Below are positions 50,638 to 60,394 of a stretch of 64,000 nt of DNA, piece by piece; within the stretch, counting starts at the first letter, position 1, and the number at the start of each line of letters is the position of its first letter. Source of the stretch: Cordylochernes scorpioides. Taxonomy: Eukaryota > Arthropoda > Arachnida > Pseudoscorpiones > Chernetidae. The notes under the pieces were generated by a model. The model had not been told where the DNA came from. It worked only from the letters and a program-made list of their open reading frames with translations, and did no database searches. The position numbers and the translations under genes were made by a program. The stretch spans positions 44,066,406-44,130,405 of the forward strand of contig CP092877.1 of assembly GCA_030710605.1 (NCBI GenBank). The letters are read 5' to 3'.

Positions 50638-50880
50638 TGTGACGAAGAAATAATTTATTAATTAAATTATTCAATGAAACTATTCAACAGATTATATAAA
50701 TATATATTAATCTTTTATGTAAAATAATTATCAAAATACCTCTTTGCTTGCTTGCTCAAGATTCTCTAGCTGTAAATAGTTTTTTGCGGACTTGTTAATA
50801 ATTGCCGACTTGTCGCCGTGACGTCATCAATAAATACTTTTACATCTTAGGATATTTCAAGGCTTGATTTCTACGCTACA
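50638..50880 (+). repeat. 5' LTR of Gypsy G2
   Basis: TGTGACGAAG...CGCTACA. Its left end is 37 bp from the first base of DNA2 exon 3. It may supply intron 2's branch-site environment on the minus strand. Confidence 0.96.
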
Positions 50881-50956
50881 ACTGGTGAAGAAGCTGGATC
50901 GATACCCATTCAGAAAAAAACGTAAAATTGATTCGGTTAGGCAAGAAGAAACAACC

Positions 50957-52135
50957 ATGACCATTAAGAAAGAAGCAACAAATCAGGTAGGTTCATTTTT
51001 TATACAACATCTACCTAGAAACCCCTCAATGTTCTCTGGTGAGGGTTCTGAAGATCCCCATAACTGGTTGAAAAAGTATGAACGTGTGGCGAAGCATAAC
51101 CAATGGGATGAAACACTTTGTCTCGCCAACGTTTACTTTTATTTGACCGGCACTGCTCTCAAATGGTTTGAGAACAATGAGGAGAGCATCCTGACATGGA
51201 CGGAGTTCATGTCCCAGTTAAAATCAGTTTTCGGAAAAAACGAAAACTTGAGGTTACGAGCAGAGAAAACCTTAAAAACTCGCGCACAATTAAAAGGTGA
51301 AAGCACCGAATTTTATATTCAAGACGTCCTGCGCCTCTGCAAAGAGGTAGACCCTCATATGAATGAGCAAGATAAAATATCCCATTTGATGAAAGGGATA
51401 GCAGAGGAGCTCTACCAGGCACTTCTCCCAAGAGATGCACATACCACTCAACAATTCGTCACCGAGTGTCGCCGCATTGAAGCGCTACATTGTAAGCGAG
51501 TTACCCCAACCAGGTACGAGCGACTACCAAATGTGGCGTCTCTCAGTGATCATGATGACAGGGCAGATCTGTCATCTATGATTAGGCAAATAGTTCGCGA
51601 GGAGGTACAGCGAGCATTAGCCTCTCCTAGAGAAGAACCAGAAATTTCTGCAATTGAACATATGGTGCAGCAAGAAATTGAAAAAACAATTGCGCCAATT
51701 TCTAGAAGTGTCCCTCAAAATAGAGCGCCAAGGCCATTACCAAGCCCTAGGTACGAGTTCCAACCCAGAAATTTCCAACCTAGACCGCAGCAGCCAAAAC
51801 AATTAAACGGAAGACGCGATACCAACGAATGGCGAACCACAGAAGGTAAGCCAATCTGTTTCCACTGCGGACGCCCTGGCCACGTCGTGCGCTACTGCCG
51901 TGACAGGAGGAGAGAATATGAAGGAGAACAAACTTGGAATTACAAACAGAGAGATAGGCTAGAGCCTAGAACATTCTATAATTCTCGGAACAGCCAAGAG
52001 CCCAACGACGACCTGCCAAGAGAAAATAGACGCCGCTACCGAAGCCCCTCTCCTCACACTGGCCGAAAAGGACAATATTCGTCTCCTGATAGAAGAGCCA
52101 GCCAGTCGCCTCGCCGTTCCCGTCAGGAAAACTAG
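50957..52135 (+). CDS. Gypsy G2 Gag
   Basis: Open frame enters from the LTR, and the first ATG is 50957 (MTIKKEATNQ). Capsid region MFSGEGSEDPHNWLKKYERV and FYLTGTALKWF, LRAEKTLKTRAQLKGES; a single CCHC knuckle CFHCGRPGHVVRYC near residue 320; an Arg/Ser-rich C-terminus. Length near 390 residues is usual for Ty3/Gypsy. It ends TAG at 52135, overlapping pol by about 43 nt in the -1 frame. Confidence 0.93.
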   Translation: MTIKKEATNQVGSFFIQHLPRNPSMFSGEGSEDPHNWLKKYERVAKHNQWDETLCLANVYFYLTGTALKWFENNEESILTWTEFMSQLKSVFGKNENLRLRAEKTLKTRAQLKGESTEFYIQDVLRLCKEVDPHMNEQDKISHLMKGIAEELYQALLPRDAHTTQQFVTECRRIEALHCKRVTPTRYERLPNVASLSDHDDRADLSSMIRQIVREEVQRALASPREEPEISAIEHMVQQEIEKTIAPISRSVPQNRAPRPLPSPRYEFQPRNFQPRPQQPKQLNGRRDTNEWRTTEGKPICFHCGRPGHVVRYCRDRRREYEGEQTWNYKQRDRLEPRTFYNSRNSQEPNDDLPRENRRRYRSPSPHTGRKGQYSSPDRRASQSPRRSRQEN

Positions 52136-53124
52136 AAGATGCGTCCTATTTTGTAGGTAAGGCCGCAAAATTTATAAATCCTCCCTTATCGACTACATTA
52201 GAATTAAAAGAAAATTACATAGACATTAAAATAGAAGGAAAAATGACGCGTGCCCTCGTCGACTCAGGAGCCTCATATTCTGTCATTTCTGAGAGGTTCA
52301 GACTCAAACTAAAAAAAATAATGTTTGCCGAAACTGACGTCACATTACGAGTAGCCAACGGTAAAATTGTAAGACCAAAAGGACGCTGCACACTGAAACT
52401 GGACTTGAATGGACTACAGGAAAGCTTTGAATTTGTCGTTATGGAAGACTGTAGTCACGAAGTTATTCTTGGTTGGGACTTTTTGAAGTTATCTAGGGCG
52501 ATAATTGATTCAGCTGACGACACACTCTTCTTAGAAAAATGTCTTTTTGAGGATACCCCTAAGAACAGCTCACCTCTCTACTCGGAATTGGAATATAGAA
52601 TCGAACCCGCCTCTATTCAGTTAATAGAAGTAGCAAGTCGTGACATTCCTAATGACGCAATTGTGGTGGCAGAATGTCGAAAAGAGCTATTGCTGGAAAG
52701 AGAACTAACGGCTCCCTCCTCTGTCAATTCACTTACCAATAACCGAGGTAAACTTTGGGTGGTGAATTGGAGTCCATATCCGAAACTAATCCCACAGGGG
52801 ATGCATGTAGCCGATAGTGCTGTCATCGAAGATAGTCAATTATGTACTCTAGCCGATTGTAACCAAGTTGAAACAGAGGCGGAACATTCTGAAGACCCAA
52901 AAACCTCGGAATTTTTTATAGATGATTCGCTTGATGAATCTCAAAAAGAAAAATTAAGAAATTTGTTAAAAAACTATACAGATATTTTCGAATTTAATAA
53001 AAGAAAACAATTCAAGGACGTCAATGTTAAACACCGAATTAACACTGGAGACCACCTACCGACCAAACAAAGACCTTACCGAGTTGCACCAAGAGAACGC
53101 CAAATTATTCAGGATGAGAGGTAA
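52093..53124 (+). pseudogene. Gypsy G2 protease and RT N-terminus (pol part 1)
   Basis: Opens in the -1 frame relative to gag within the gag end, so translation presumably needs programmed frameshifting. The protease motif RALVDSGASYSVIS starts near 52252 and LGWDFL follows. The frame leads into RVAPRERQIIQDE and hits TAA where an extra AG (GAGAG at about 53115-53119) shifts it. The RT domain continues in another frame from 53130. Confidence 0.9.
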
Positions 53125-53129
53125 ACAAG

Positions 53130-55745
53130 ATGGAAAAACTTGACATCATTCAGCCCTCTGAAAGTCCGTGGGCCTCACCTGTAGTATTGATAAGAAAAAA
53201 GGATGGAAGCTGGAGATTCTGCGTCGATTACCGCCGCCTTAACAAAATAACAAAAAAGGATGTCTACCCTCTCCCAAGGATCGACGACACTTTAGACTGC
53301 TTACGGGGAGCTAGATTTTATTCTTCCATGGACCTCCAATCAGGGTACTGGCAAATCGACGTAGAAGAATCGGACCGTGAGAAGACAGCATTTATAACTC
53401 CAGATGGACTGTACGAGTTCAAAGTAATGCCATTTGGGTTATGTAATGCTCCAGCTACCTTCGAACGAATGATCGATAATCTTCTGAAGGGTCTTAAGTG
53501 GACTATTTGCTTGTGTTACCTCGATGACATCATCGTTTTTTCAGATGGCTTTGAAGAACATCTAAGACGCCTTCAACTTGTATTAAATTGCCTTAAGAAA
53601 GCCGGATTATGTCTCAATTCCAAGAAATGCAAGTTTGGTGCAAAAACTATCACGGTTCTTGGACATGAGGTGAGTGAAAATGGAATTCGTCCCGACCAAG
53701 AAAAGATTCGAGCAGTCCGCGACTTCGCTACGCCAAGGTCATTGAAGGAAGTTAGAAGTTTTCTTGGCCTTTCATCCTACTACCGCCGCTTCATACCCAA
53801 TTATGCCCACGTAGCCCAACCCTTGAATGACCTTTTGAAGAAAGACTCAGCATTTAATTGGAACCAGGAAGAGCAAAATGCATTTGAAGCTCTCAAGTCA
53901 GCGTTAATTTCCGAACCCGCTCTTGGACATTTTGATTACTCATCCCCAACCGAAATACACACTGACGCAAGCAACTACGGAATAGGAGCAGTATTAGTGC
54001 AGATACAAAAGGGAAAGGAAAGAGCCATTGCTTATGCATCCAGCACCTTAAATAAGGCAGAAAAAAATTATTCAACCACAGAAAGGGAATGCCTTGCCAT
54101 CATTTGGGCTATCAATAAATTCCGACCATATGTCTTTGGACAGCCGTTCACTATTGTTACAGACCACCACTCTTTGTGCTGGCTGACCAACCTCAAAGAC
54201 CCATGTGGGAGGTTAGCAAGATGGGCACTTCGGCTGCAAGAGTTTGACGTCACTGTCGTGTATAAGAGCGGAAGGAAACATCAGGACGCAGACTGCTTAT
54301 CAAGAAGTCCATTAGAATACAGTGAAGATATGGAGGAAGATATTCCAAGCATAGTGACTTTGCAGAACTTTAGCGAAGAGCAGATGAATGATCAAGCTCT
54401 TAGAAAAATTGCTGACCAATTACAAAGTACTCCTAATAATACCTTTGTAAAAATCGATAACACGCTCTACAGAAAAAATTATGATCCAATGGGGAAACCA
54501 TGGCTTTTGGTGGTTCCACGCCATTTAAGGCAGGAATTACTGAAAAATTTCCATGATTCACCCACTGCTGGTCACCTCGGATTTACTAAAACCTATGACC
54601 GAATAAGAAAAAAGTATTACTGGCCCGGAATGTATAGAACGGTTAGAAAGTATGTGGCACACTGTTCAGATTGTCAGAGGCGTAAACATCAGCCCCAACT
54701 CCCCTCAGGGCACTTACAGCCAATACCTGTTCCTGAAGTTGCTTTTGAAAAGGTAGGAATGGATCTCCTGGGGAGATTTCCAACATCAGAAGGTGGCAAC
54801 CGTTGGATTATTGTATGTACGGACTACCTAATGAAATATGCGATAACTAAAGCCCTACCCACAAGTGAATCCATGGAAGTTGCCAAATTCTTCATTGAAG
54901 ATGTCATCTTAAAGCACGGCGCGCCGAGGGAATTAATCACGGATAGAGGAAGGAACTTCACATCTTCAATGATAAGTGATCTGAACAACCAGTGCAGAAT
55001 AACCCATCGGAAGACGACCGCCTATCACCCCCAGACAAACGGCCTCACGGAGAGGTTGAATAAGACCATAGCAGACATGCTGTCCATGTATGTAGATGTC
55101 AACCAGAAAGATTGGGACAGGATTCTTCCATTCGTTACATTTGCATACAACACAGCAAAACAAGAGTCAACTGGGTTCACCCCATTTTTCCTTGTACACG
55201 GGCGTGAAGCCGAGACTCCACTGGACGTGTTATTCCCCAAGTTATTGCCAGAAGACGACGATTTCATCCAAACTCTAGGGGCAAGAGCCGAAGAAGCACG
55301 AAAACTGGCACGTATCCACTCCATGAGATCTCAAGATAGCAATAAACAACGCTATGACGCCCATCACAGAAATATAATTTATCAGCCTGGAGATCTTGTA
55401 TGGATCTTTATCCCTGTGCGTAAAGTGGGATATTCGGAGAAACTAATGAGACGTTACTTCGGCCCATACAAAGTAACCCGAAAAATATCTGATGTGACCT
55501 ATGAAGTTGAAACATTCGGAAACCAGCAAGGTCGTCGTAAAACAAAAGATTTAGTTCACATTTGTAGGATGAAACCATATTTAAACCCAGAGGACCAGGA
55601 GGACCACCTAGAAGAGGACCCAGAAGATGACTCGACAAACTTCCAGGAAGAAGACATCCCCACTGAACGAACACAACAACCACAGACCCGCGTAGAGATC
55701 TCAGGCCCTATCACCCGTTCTCGAGCCTTGAGACTGAGGATGTAA
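53130..55745 (+). CDS. Gypsy G2 RT-RNase H-integrase (pol part 2)
   Basis: 871 residues. RT: ASPVVLIRKKDGSWRFC, CYLDDIIVFS, FLGLSSYYRRFIP. RNase H: IHTDASNYGIGAVL, YSTTERECLAIIW. Integrase HHCC: HDSPTAGHLGFTKTYDRIRK...CSDCQRRK; DDE: MDLLGRFPT, ITDRGRNFTSS, NGLTERLNKT; then GDLVWIFIPVRK. No internal stop. It lacks its own start signal and should be part of the gag-pol polyprotein. The upstream 2-bp lesion now separates it. Confidence 0.95.
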   Translation: MEKLDIIQPSESPWASPVVLIRKKDGSWRFCVDYRRLNKITKKDVYPLPRIDDTLDCLRGARFYSSMDLQSGYWQIDVEESDREKTAFITPDGLYEFKVMPFGLCNAPATFERMIDNLLKGLKWTICLCYLDDIIVFSDGFEEHLRRLQLVLNCLKKAGLCLNSKKCKFGAKTITVLGHEVSENGIRPDQEKIRAVRDFATPRSLKEVRSFLGLSSYYRRFIPNYAHVAQPLNDLLKKDSAFNWNQEEQNAFEALKSALISEPALGHFDYSSPTEIHTDASNYGIGAVLVQIQKGKERAIAYASSTLNKAEKNYSTTERECLAIIWAINKFRPYVFGQPFTIVTDHHSLCWLTNLKDPCGRLARWALRLQEFDVTVVYKSGRKHQDADCLSRSPLEYSEDMEEDIPSIVTLQNFSEEQMNDQALRKIADQLQSTPNNTFVKIDNTLYRKNYDPMGKPWLLVVPRHLRQELLKNFHDSPTAGHLGFTKTYDRIRKKYYWPGMYRTVRKYVAHCSDCQRRKHQPQLPSGHLQPIPVPEVAFEKVGMDLLGRFPTSEGGNRWIIVCTDYLMKYAITKALPTSESMEVAKFFIEDVILKHGAPRELITDRGRNFTSSMISDLNNQCRITHRKTTAYHPQTNGLTERLNKTIADMLSMYVDVNQKDWDRILPFVTFAYNTAKQESTGFTPFFLVHGREAETPLDVLFPKLLPEDDDFIQTLGARAEEARKLARIHSMRSQDSNKQRYDAHHRNIIYQPGDLVWIFIPVRKVGYSEKLMRRYFGPYKVTRKISDVTYEVETFGNQQGRRKTKDLVHICRMKPYLNPEDQEDHLEEDPEDDSTNFQEEDIPTERTQQPQTRVEISGPITRSRALRLRM

Positions 55746-55791
55746 GTCTCCTTCTGAGCATCGGGTCAATGCTCTTTATAGGAGGAGGCTA

Positions 55792-56034
55792 TGTGACGAA
55801 GAAATAATTTATTAATTAAATTATTCAATGAGACTATTCAACAGATTATATAAATATATATTAATCTTTTATGTAAAATAATTATCAAAATACCTCTTTG
55901 CTTGCTTGCTCAAGATTCTCTAGCTGTAAATAGTTTTTTGCGGACTTGTTAATAATTGCCGACTTGTCGCCATGACGTCATCAATAAATACTTTTACATC
56001 TTAGGATATTTCAAGGCTTGATTTCTACGCTACA
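55792..56034 (+). repeat. 3' LTR of Gypsy G2
   Basis: 243 bp. Differences from the 5' LTR seen at gagactattc versus gaaactattc and gccatgacg versus gccgtgacg. Confidence 0.96.
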
Positions 56035-56204
56035 ATATATATATCAGTTTATATATGCATATCGTCCATTTTAGTTGCATGGTTCTCTAAGCCCTTTATT
56101 TCTGTGATATATGAATTTACAATTTTTATATTTTTGCTTTAGATTGATATCACGTGTGAGACAGGATAATGCTCTATAAGAGTTACCAAATAAAAGACTT
56201 TATT

Positions 56205-56590
56205 ATCCCTATTACACATGCATGGCAAAGGCTATGATAATCATGGTGGGTAGAGAATTGTCACAATGCGAGTACACTCCATGTCTACACATGTAGTGGG
56301 GATTCCTCATTGTACACACCCACAAGGTGCTCGAGCTCAGTTAGAATTACCTGCACTCACTGTTAGACTTGTGAAAGAAACCATCCTGTATTCTGGTGCC
56401 CTTACAGGGTACTATCAGCCGGGCCAGCTGAGCCCAGGTTTTTTAGTGAGCTTGTTGATGCTCCCCTTCCTTCTTTTTCATCCGGGCTTGGGATTGGTAA
56501 AGGCAGAGTTAAGTAGTTCTCTATTAAGTACTCTACAAGCTTGATACCCTAATATGTTTGAGTGGAGATAAGAAAGAAGAAGAAGACAAG
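56205..56590 (-). repeat. SINE fragment joined to family D/LINE B tail
   Basis: 56205-56385 is the SINE body (ctatgataatcatggtgggt). 56390-56520 is family D reversed (tactatcagccgggccagct, catccgggcttggg). 56535-56590 is a plus-oriented LINE B tail (gagtggagataagaaagaag). A composite of several insertions. Confidence 0.6.
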
Positions 56591-56599
56591 AAATATATA

Positions 56600-57897
56600 C
56601 GGAGGGTGTTTCCTTTCAAATGAAACGATTTCAAACGTCCGTTAGAACTTTATTTTTCGAACGTGAATTTTTCTCATGTGTTCTATGTGCTTCCCCTTCT
56701 TCTTGGCTATCTCCCTGCATCGGACTTTCTAAGCTGCGAACACTTCCTTGACTTTGGAGAGCGAAACATTCGACCACTCCTCTTGTGCGGCTTTCCAAAG
56801 AAGGAAACAGTTATAGCGTCATAGTGAAAAAGCTAAAAGCAGAAGGACTAGATGTTGGCAAAGCTACAATATGTAGGGTAGTAAATGGCATCGGAAAGAA
56901 AAGGGAAGCTGAATCCAATGGGCAAAAATTTCAAGTCGATCGACCACGTCCGGTGCGGACCCCCGCCACGGTTTCCAAGGTAAAGCGGCTAGCAACTACT
57001 GAAAATCCACCATCTCAGCGCCAACTTTCCAGAATGTGTGGAACATCGCTAAAAACGATAAATAACATCATTCACAAAGATTTGGAACTGGATACCCGAC
57101 GAAAAGGCAAGGTTCACAAGCTCACCCCTTTCCACATGAAAAACCGTGCAACGAATGCCCGGAAGCTCTACGAGGAACACCTGGCCGGTTCCAGATCGGA
57201 ATATACTGCAACATTGGACGAAGCATGGATGTATGTGACGTATTGCAATGGAATCCGGAAGATCTGTTACATCAAAAGAGGCAATCAGGTCCCGGATAAT
57301 TGGGTTCACCAATGCTCCGAAACTTTCCCTAAAGGTTTCATGGTTGTCGGGGTAATGACTGGCCGTGGAGTCCTTCCGCTCATAAAGGTTCCATCGAAGG
57401 TGAAGGTGAACTCAGAATTCTATATAGAATGCGTTCTGAAACCTGTCATCGAACAACTGAAGGACCTTTACCCAGGGGAAATGGACAAAGTGTTCCTTCA
57501 TCACGACAAAGCCTCTTCCCATACCTCCAACAAAACCCAACAGTTCCTACAAGAAATGAAGGACACCCTAGGCCTAAATTTTATCAGGAACTCGGACATT
57601 CCAGTGAAGTCTCCCGACGCCAGCCCACTGGATTTTTACGGGTTCGGTATGTTGAAACAACGGCTCTTCAACCGACGTCCCAAAACTGAGGCCGGACTTT
57701 GGAAAGCCGCACAAGAGGAGTGGTCGAATGTTTCGCTCTCCAAAGTCAAGGAAGTGTTCGCAGCTTGGAAAGTCCGATGCAGGGAGATAGCCAAGAAGAA
57801 GGGGAAGCACATAGAACACATGAAAAAAATTCACGTTCGAAAAATAAAGTTCTAACGGACGTTTGAAATCGTTTCATTTGAAAGGAAACACCCTCTG
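56600..57897 (+). mobile_element. DD41D Tc1/mariner-superfamily transposon with rearranged 5' end
   Basis: 1,298 bp at TA sites (56598-56599 and 57898-57899). Inverted ends are about 205 bp (56600-56804 and 57694-57897), unusually long because the left one is an inverted copy of the last ~150 coding bases plus the 3' UTR of the transposase gene. Confidence 0.9.
56785..57855 (+). pseudogene. DD41D transposase, 5'-truncated
   Basis: The frame reads RLSKEGNSYSVIVKKLKAEG (HTH), SQRQLSRMCGTSLKTINNII (second HTH), then TLDEAWMYVT, LHHDKASSHTS and SPDASPLDFYGFG. 41 residues separate the last two aspartates (DD41D, as in rosa/Visitor-type elements). No ATG starts the frame. The normal N-terminus was replaced by the inverted 3' end, so the copy is probably dead although its catalytic triad is intact. 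Confidence 0.9.
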
Positions 57898-58072
57898 TAC
57901 AGCTACAATAAAACTTTGTATCCTCCTTCTTATTCCACTTTTTTTTTCTATGGTGACAACGCAAAATGATTATTATATTTTAATTCCTGTATTTAACAGC
58001 TAATTTGCCTAGAGTGTGAGATTTTAACCAGAAGATTAAAAAAAATATCGTTAAAGTCTAGAGGTTTTAGTA

Positions 58073-58232
58073 CAGTAGAACCTCCATTTAGCCGACATTT
58101 CTCTACAAAGGACAGTTTTCATTTGCAAAATTACCATTTTTACAATTTAGCAACTCTCCAGTAAGAGAACACCTCTCCCTAAAGGACACTTTGGCTCTGC
58201 AATTAGATGTCCTTTACAGGGAGGTTCTACTG
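58073..58232. mobile_element. MITE family C
   Basis: CAGTAGAACCTCCATTTAGC ... ggttctactg. 160 bp. Confidence 0.72.
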
Positions 58233-58265
58233 TTTATAGCAGGGAGAGGTACAACAGTGACTTAC

Positions 58266-58394
58266 CAGATACCAGAGAGGTTGCAGGTACGACTGCAACC
58301 ATCTCCATACTTCAACTTGAGTTTCTTGCACTGGAAGGATTTTGTGTGAACAGATTCCACGGTGTAGACAGTGGCGGGGTCAACATCTTCATCT
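58266..58394 (-). CDS. DNA2: DNA2 exon 2: N-terminal OB-like region
   Basis: Residues of about 67-109: DEDVDPATVYTVESVHTKSF, QCKKLKLKYG and CSRTCNLSGIW. It aligns loosely with the start of the conserved DNA2 N-domain. The acceptor is ...tgtcccctgcag and the donor ATCTG before gtaag. One base at the start completes Glu with exon 1, and TG at the end joins G of exon 3. Confidence 0.88.
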
Positions 58395-58499
58395 CTGCAG
58401 GGGACAGCACATTCAGTTAACACAAGTTTTGTCAATGGGACAGAGATGTTCTGTATACAATGAAACCTTAATCCACCCTAAACCACCCCTGGTACACCC

Positions 58500-58795
58500 C
58501 CATTCCTAATGAATCTTCTTTCCAAACCCTTACTAGGGAAGAACAAACGGCCATTTCAAGATTACGAACAGGACATCTTAGAATGCTCAAATATAATGGA
58601 AAAATCAAAACATCCCCGAAATGTCCCAAATGCAATTCCCAGCCTGCCAGTCCTGAACATCTATAGAATTGTATTATATCCTCCAAAAAAGACCTCTGAA
58701 TAAACCCCAGGACTATAATAGAACAGCTGAGACAATGGAACCTAATGGAGATTGTTTAAACGACTTGAGGAATAAGCAACAACAACAACATGAAA
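58500..58795 (+). mobile_element. LINE family A 3' end
   Basis: Encodes REEQTAISRLRTGHLRMLKY and CPKCNSQPASPEHL, with stops, then gacttgaggaataagcaaca plus CAA tail. Same C-terminal knuckle as 7745-7975. Confidence 0.72.
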
Positions 58796-59125
58796 CCTTC
58801 CATGAATGACTAAATGAGTTATTTATTTATTATCCCATTATGTATATTGAAAAAACACCAAATATCACTTTCACTTATAGCCATCTATTAGTAGAGAAGC
58901 ATGGTGTTTCTTACACCAAAATGTATTTACAAATGACAAGCACACATGAACTTGAAGTTAAAGTGATAGAAGATGATCTGAATATGAAGATAGAAGAGAA
59001 AAAAATCAACTAAAAATACACCAAAAAATGGTGAAAACATTGATGAAAACTATGTTTTAAAGAGGTAGATGATGTCTCTTTAAGCCATGCAGGTCATGCC
59101 CATCCACTGGTCAGCCTTTGTACGT

Positions 59126-59263
59126 TCAGCTCCCCGCAGTAGACACGCACCAGCCAACAACCAGCATCAAAGCAATGGCCACAAAATAAAAGATGATTGC
59201 AGCGGCCCAGCTGGCTTTGACGACAAAGATGTTGAGATGGAGGTGAATATGGATACTGCCCAT
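59126..59263 (-). CDS. Candidate small membrane-peptide ORF (45 aa), unconfirmed
   Basis: ATG at 59263 opens a 45-codon frame. A basic/polar start (MGSIHIHLHLN, FVVKAS) precedes about 20 hydrophobic residues (WAAAIIFYFVAIALMLVVGW) that could span a membrane. On the same strand an AATAAA occurs about 300 nt downstream (near 58830). It lies in DNA2 intron 1. I do not recognise the peptide; it may be chance or a transposon remnant. Confidence 0.25.
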   Translation of the reverse strand: MGSIHIHLHLNIFVVKASWAAAIIFYFVAIALMLVVGWCVSTAGS

Positions 59264-59274
59264 TGTATGTAATT

Positions 59275-59880
59275 ATACAAGGTCACAAGAAAACCAAAGT
59301 CATTGATTAGGTTAACAATCTTGGTTGTTGTCATGTCCAATGAAGAGCCTCAGATGTCTCCATGCATCTCTATCACAGCAGCAGCAATGTCCACTATCTT
59401 GGGTGTGTAGAGCTGCTGTTATGGGTCCATGTCAATTTTCTGTAAGGCCTGGCCATTGCTAGACATGAGAGTATGTGGATAGGTGTTAGTGCCACACCAG
59501 GACAATTGTTGCGTGTCCTGTAGGCTCTTGTGCCATCTGGATGTATTGTCATCCCTTTGTAGTGTTTCATTTTGAGTCTTGTTATTGTTTTTTGTAATTC
59601 TAGACTGAACAATCTTGGTAAAGTTGTCATATAGATCTTGTCTTCTTCTTATTTGAGATTCCTCATTTATTCTCTAGAAGGTGGTTGGGTGAGGCCTCTC
59701 TTGTCACCTGTACAATGTGGGAAGTAATCCTTCTGGAAGAGGAGTGGTCCTGTATGCCCAAGTATGATCATCCTGCAGTCACAATGTCCTCTAGCTTGGG
59801 TGTGTAGAGCTGCTTATCTGGGTCCATGTCAATTTTCTGTAAGGCTGTGGCCATTGCTGGGCATGAGAGTATGTGTGTAG
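59275..59880 (-). mobile_element. LINE C-terminal fragments, duplicated
   Basis: Minus strand 59630-59394 encodes LQKTITRLKMKHYKGM and a Cys...His segment (NNCPGVALTPIHILSCLAMA). Its nucleotide text recurs at 59795-59880 (cttgggtgtgtagagctgct), so two truncated copies or a duplication are present. Confidence 0.6.
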
Positions 59881-59919
59881 ACCACCTTTTTAAATTTGAG
59901 AAATAAAATCATTAAGAAC

Positions 59920-60215
59920 GAGTTCTTTTTCTTTTTTTTAATAAAACAAACTTTCTACTCTCCTTACTGTGATGAAAAAATTTTGGAAGGGCTTGGCTCA
60001 TCAGTGGTGAACCCTTCTAGCAGTTTTGTCAATTTAATCCACCAGACTTTTTCTTAGAGCTCTAATATTATATTGGACAATTCTGCTTATATGTGCAACA
60101 CTATAGAATGGAATTTTAGTTATGGAATTTAAGAAAACTAGGGACATTAGCTTCTAGAACATAAAAAAAAAAGTGCTCCTGGTCAGGATATGCCTCTTTG
60201 TTTTAAAAAAAGTGT
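59920..60215. repeat. Family E copy
   Basis: ttctactctccttactgtga, ggcttggctcatcagtggtg, and farther aatccaccagac...tatgtgcaacactatagaat, shared with 62755-62960. Confidence 0.6.
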
Positions 60216-60394
60216 TTAATTAATTTATTTCTCATATAAAGACGACACATTATTGACTTAGAATTAATTTATGCCTAACTGGCCTTGTCCTTATTGTTTG
60301 CAGAAGAGCATTGCTCGATGCAAATATTTATATGTAATTCTACTGTCCAAATATTTGCCCGCATGCAGAATGGTTTGTAATAATACAAGTTCTT

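Larger units (their letters stand above)
50638..56034 (+). mobile_element. Gypsy LTR retrotransposon G2, nearly intact
   Basis: 243-bp LTRs (50638-50880 and 55792-56034) differ at about two positions. A 4-bp ATAT duplication flanks (50634-50637 and 56035-56038). A purine tract (ggaggaggct) precedes the 3' LTR. Gag, protease, RT, RNase H and integrase are all present in normal order. The one clear lesion is a 2-bp AG duplication in pol (about 53116). No envelope-like ORF. Confidence 0.97.
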
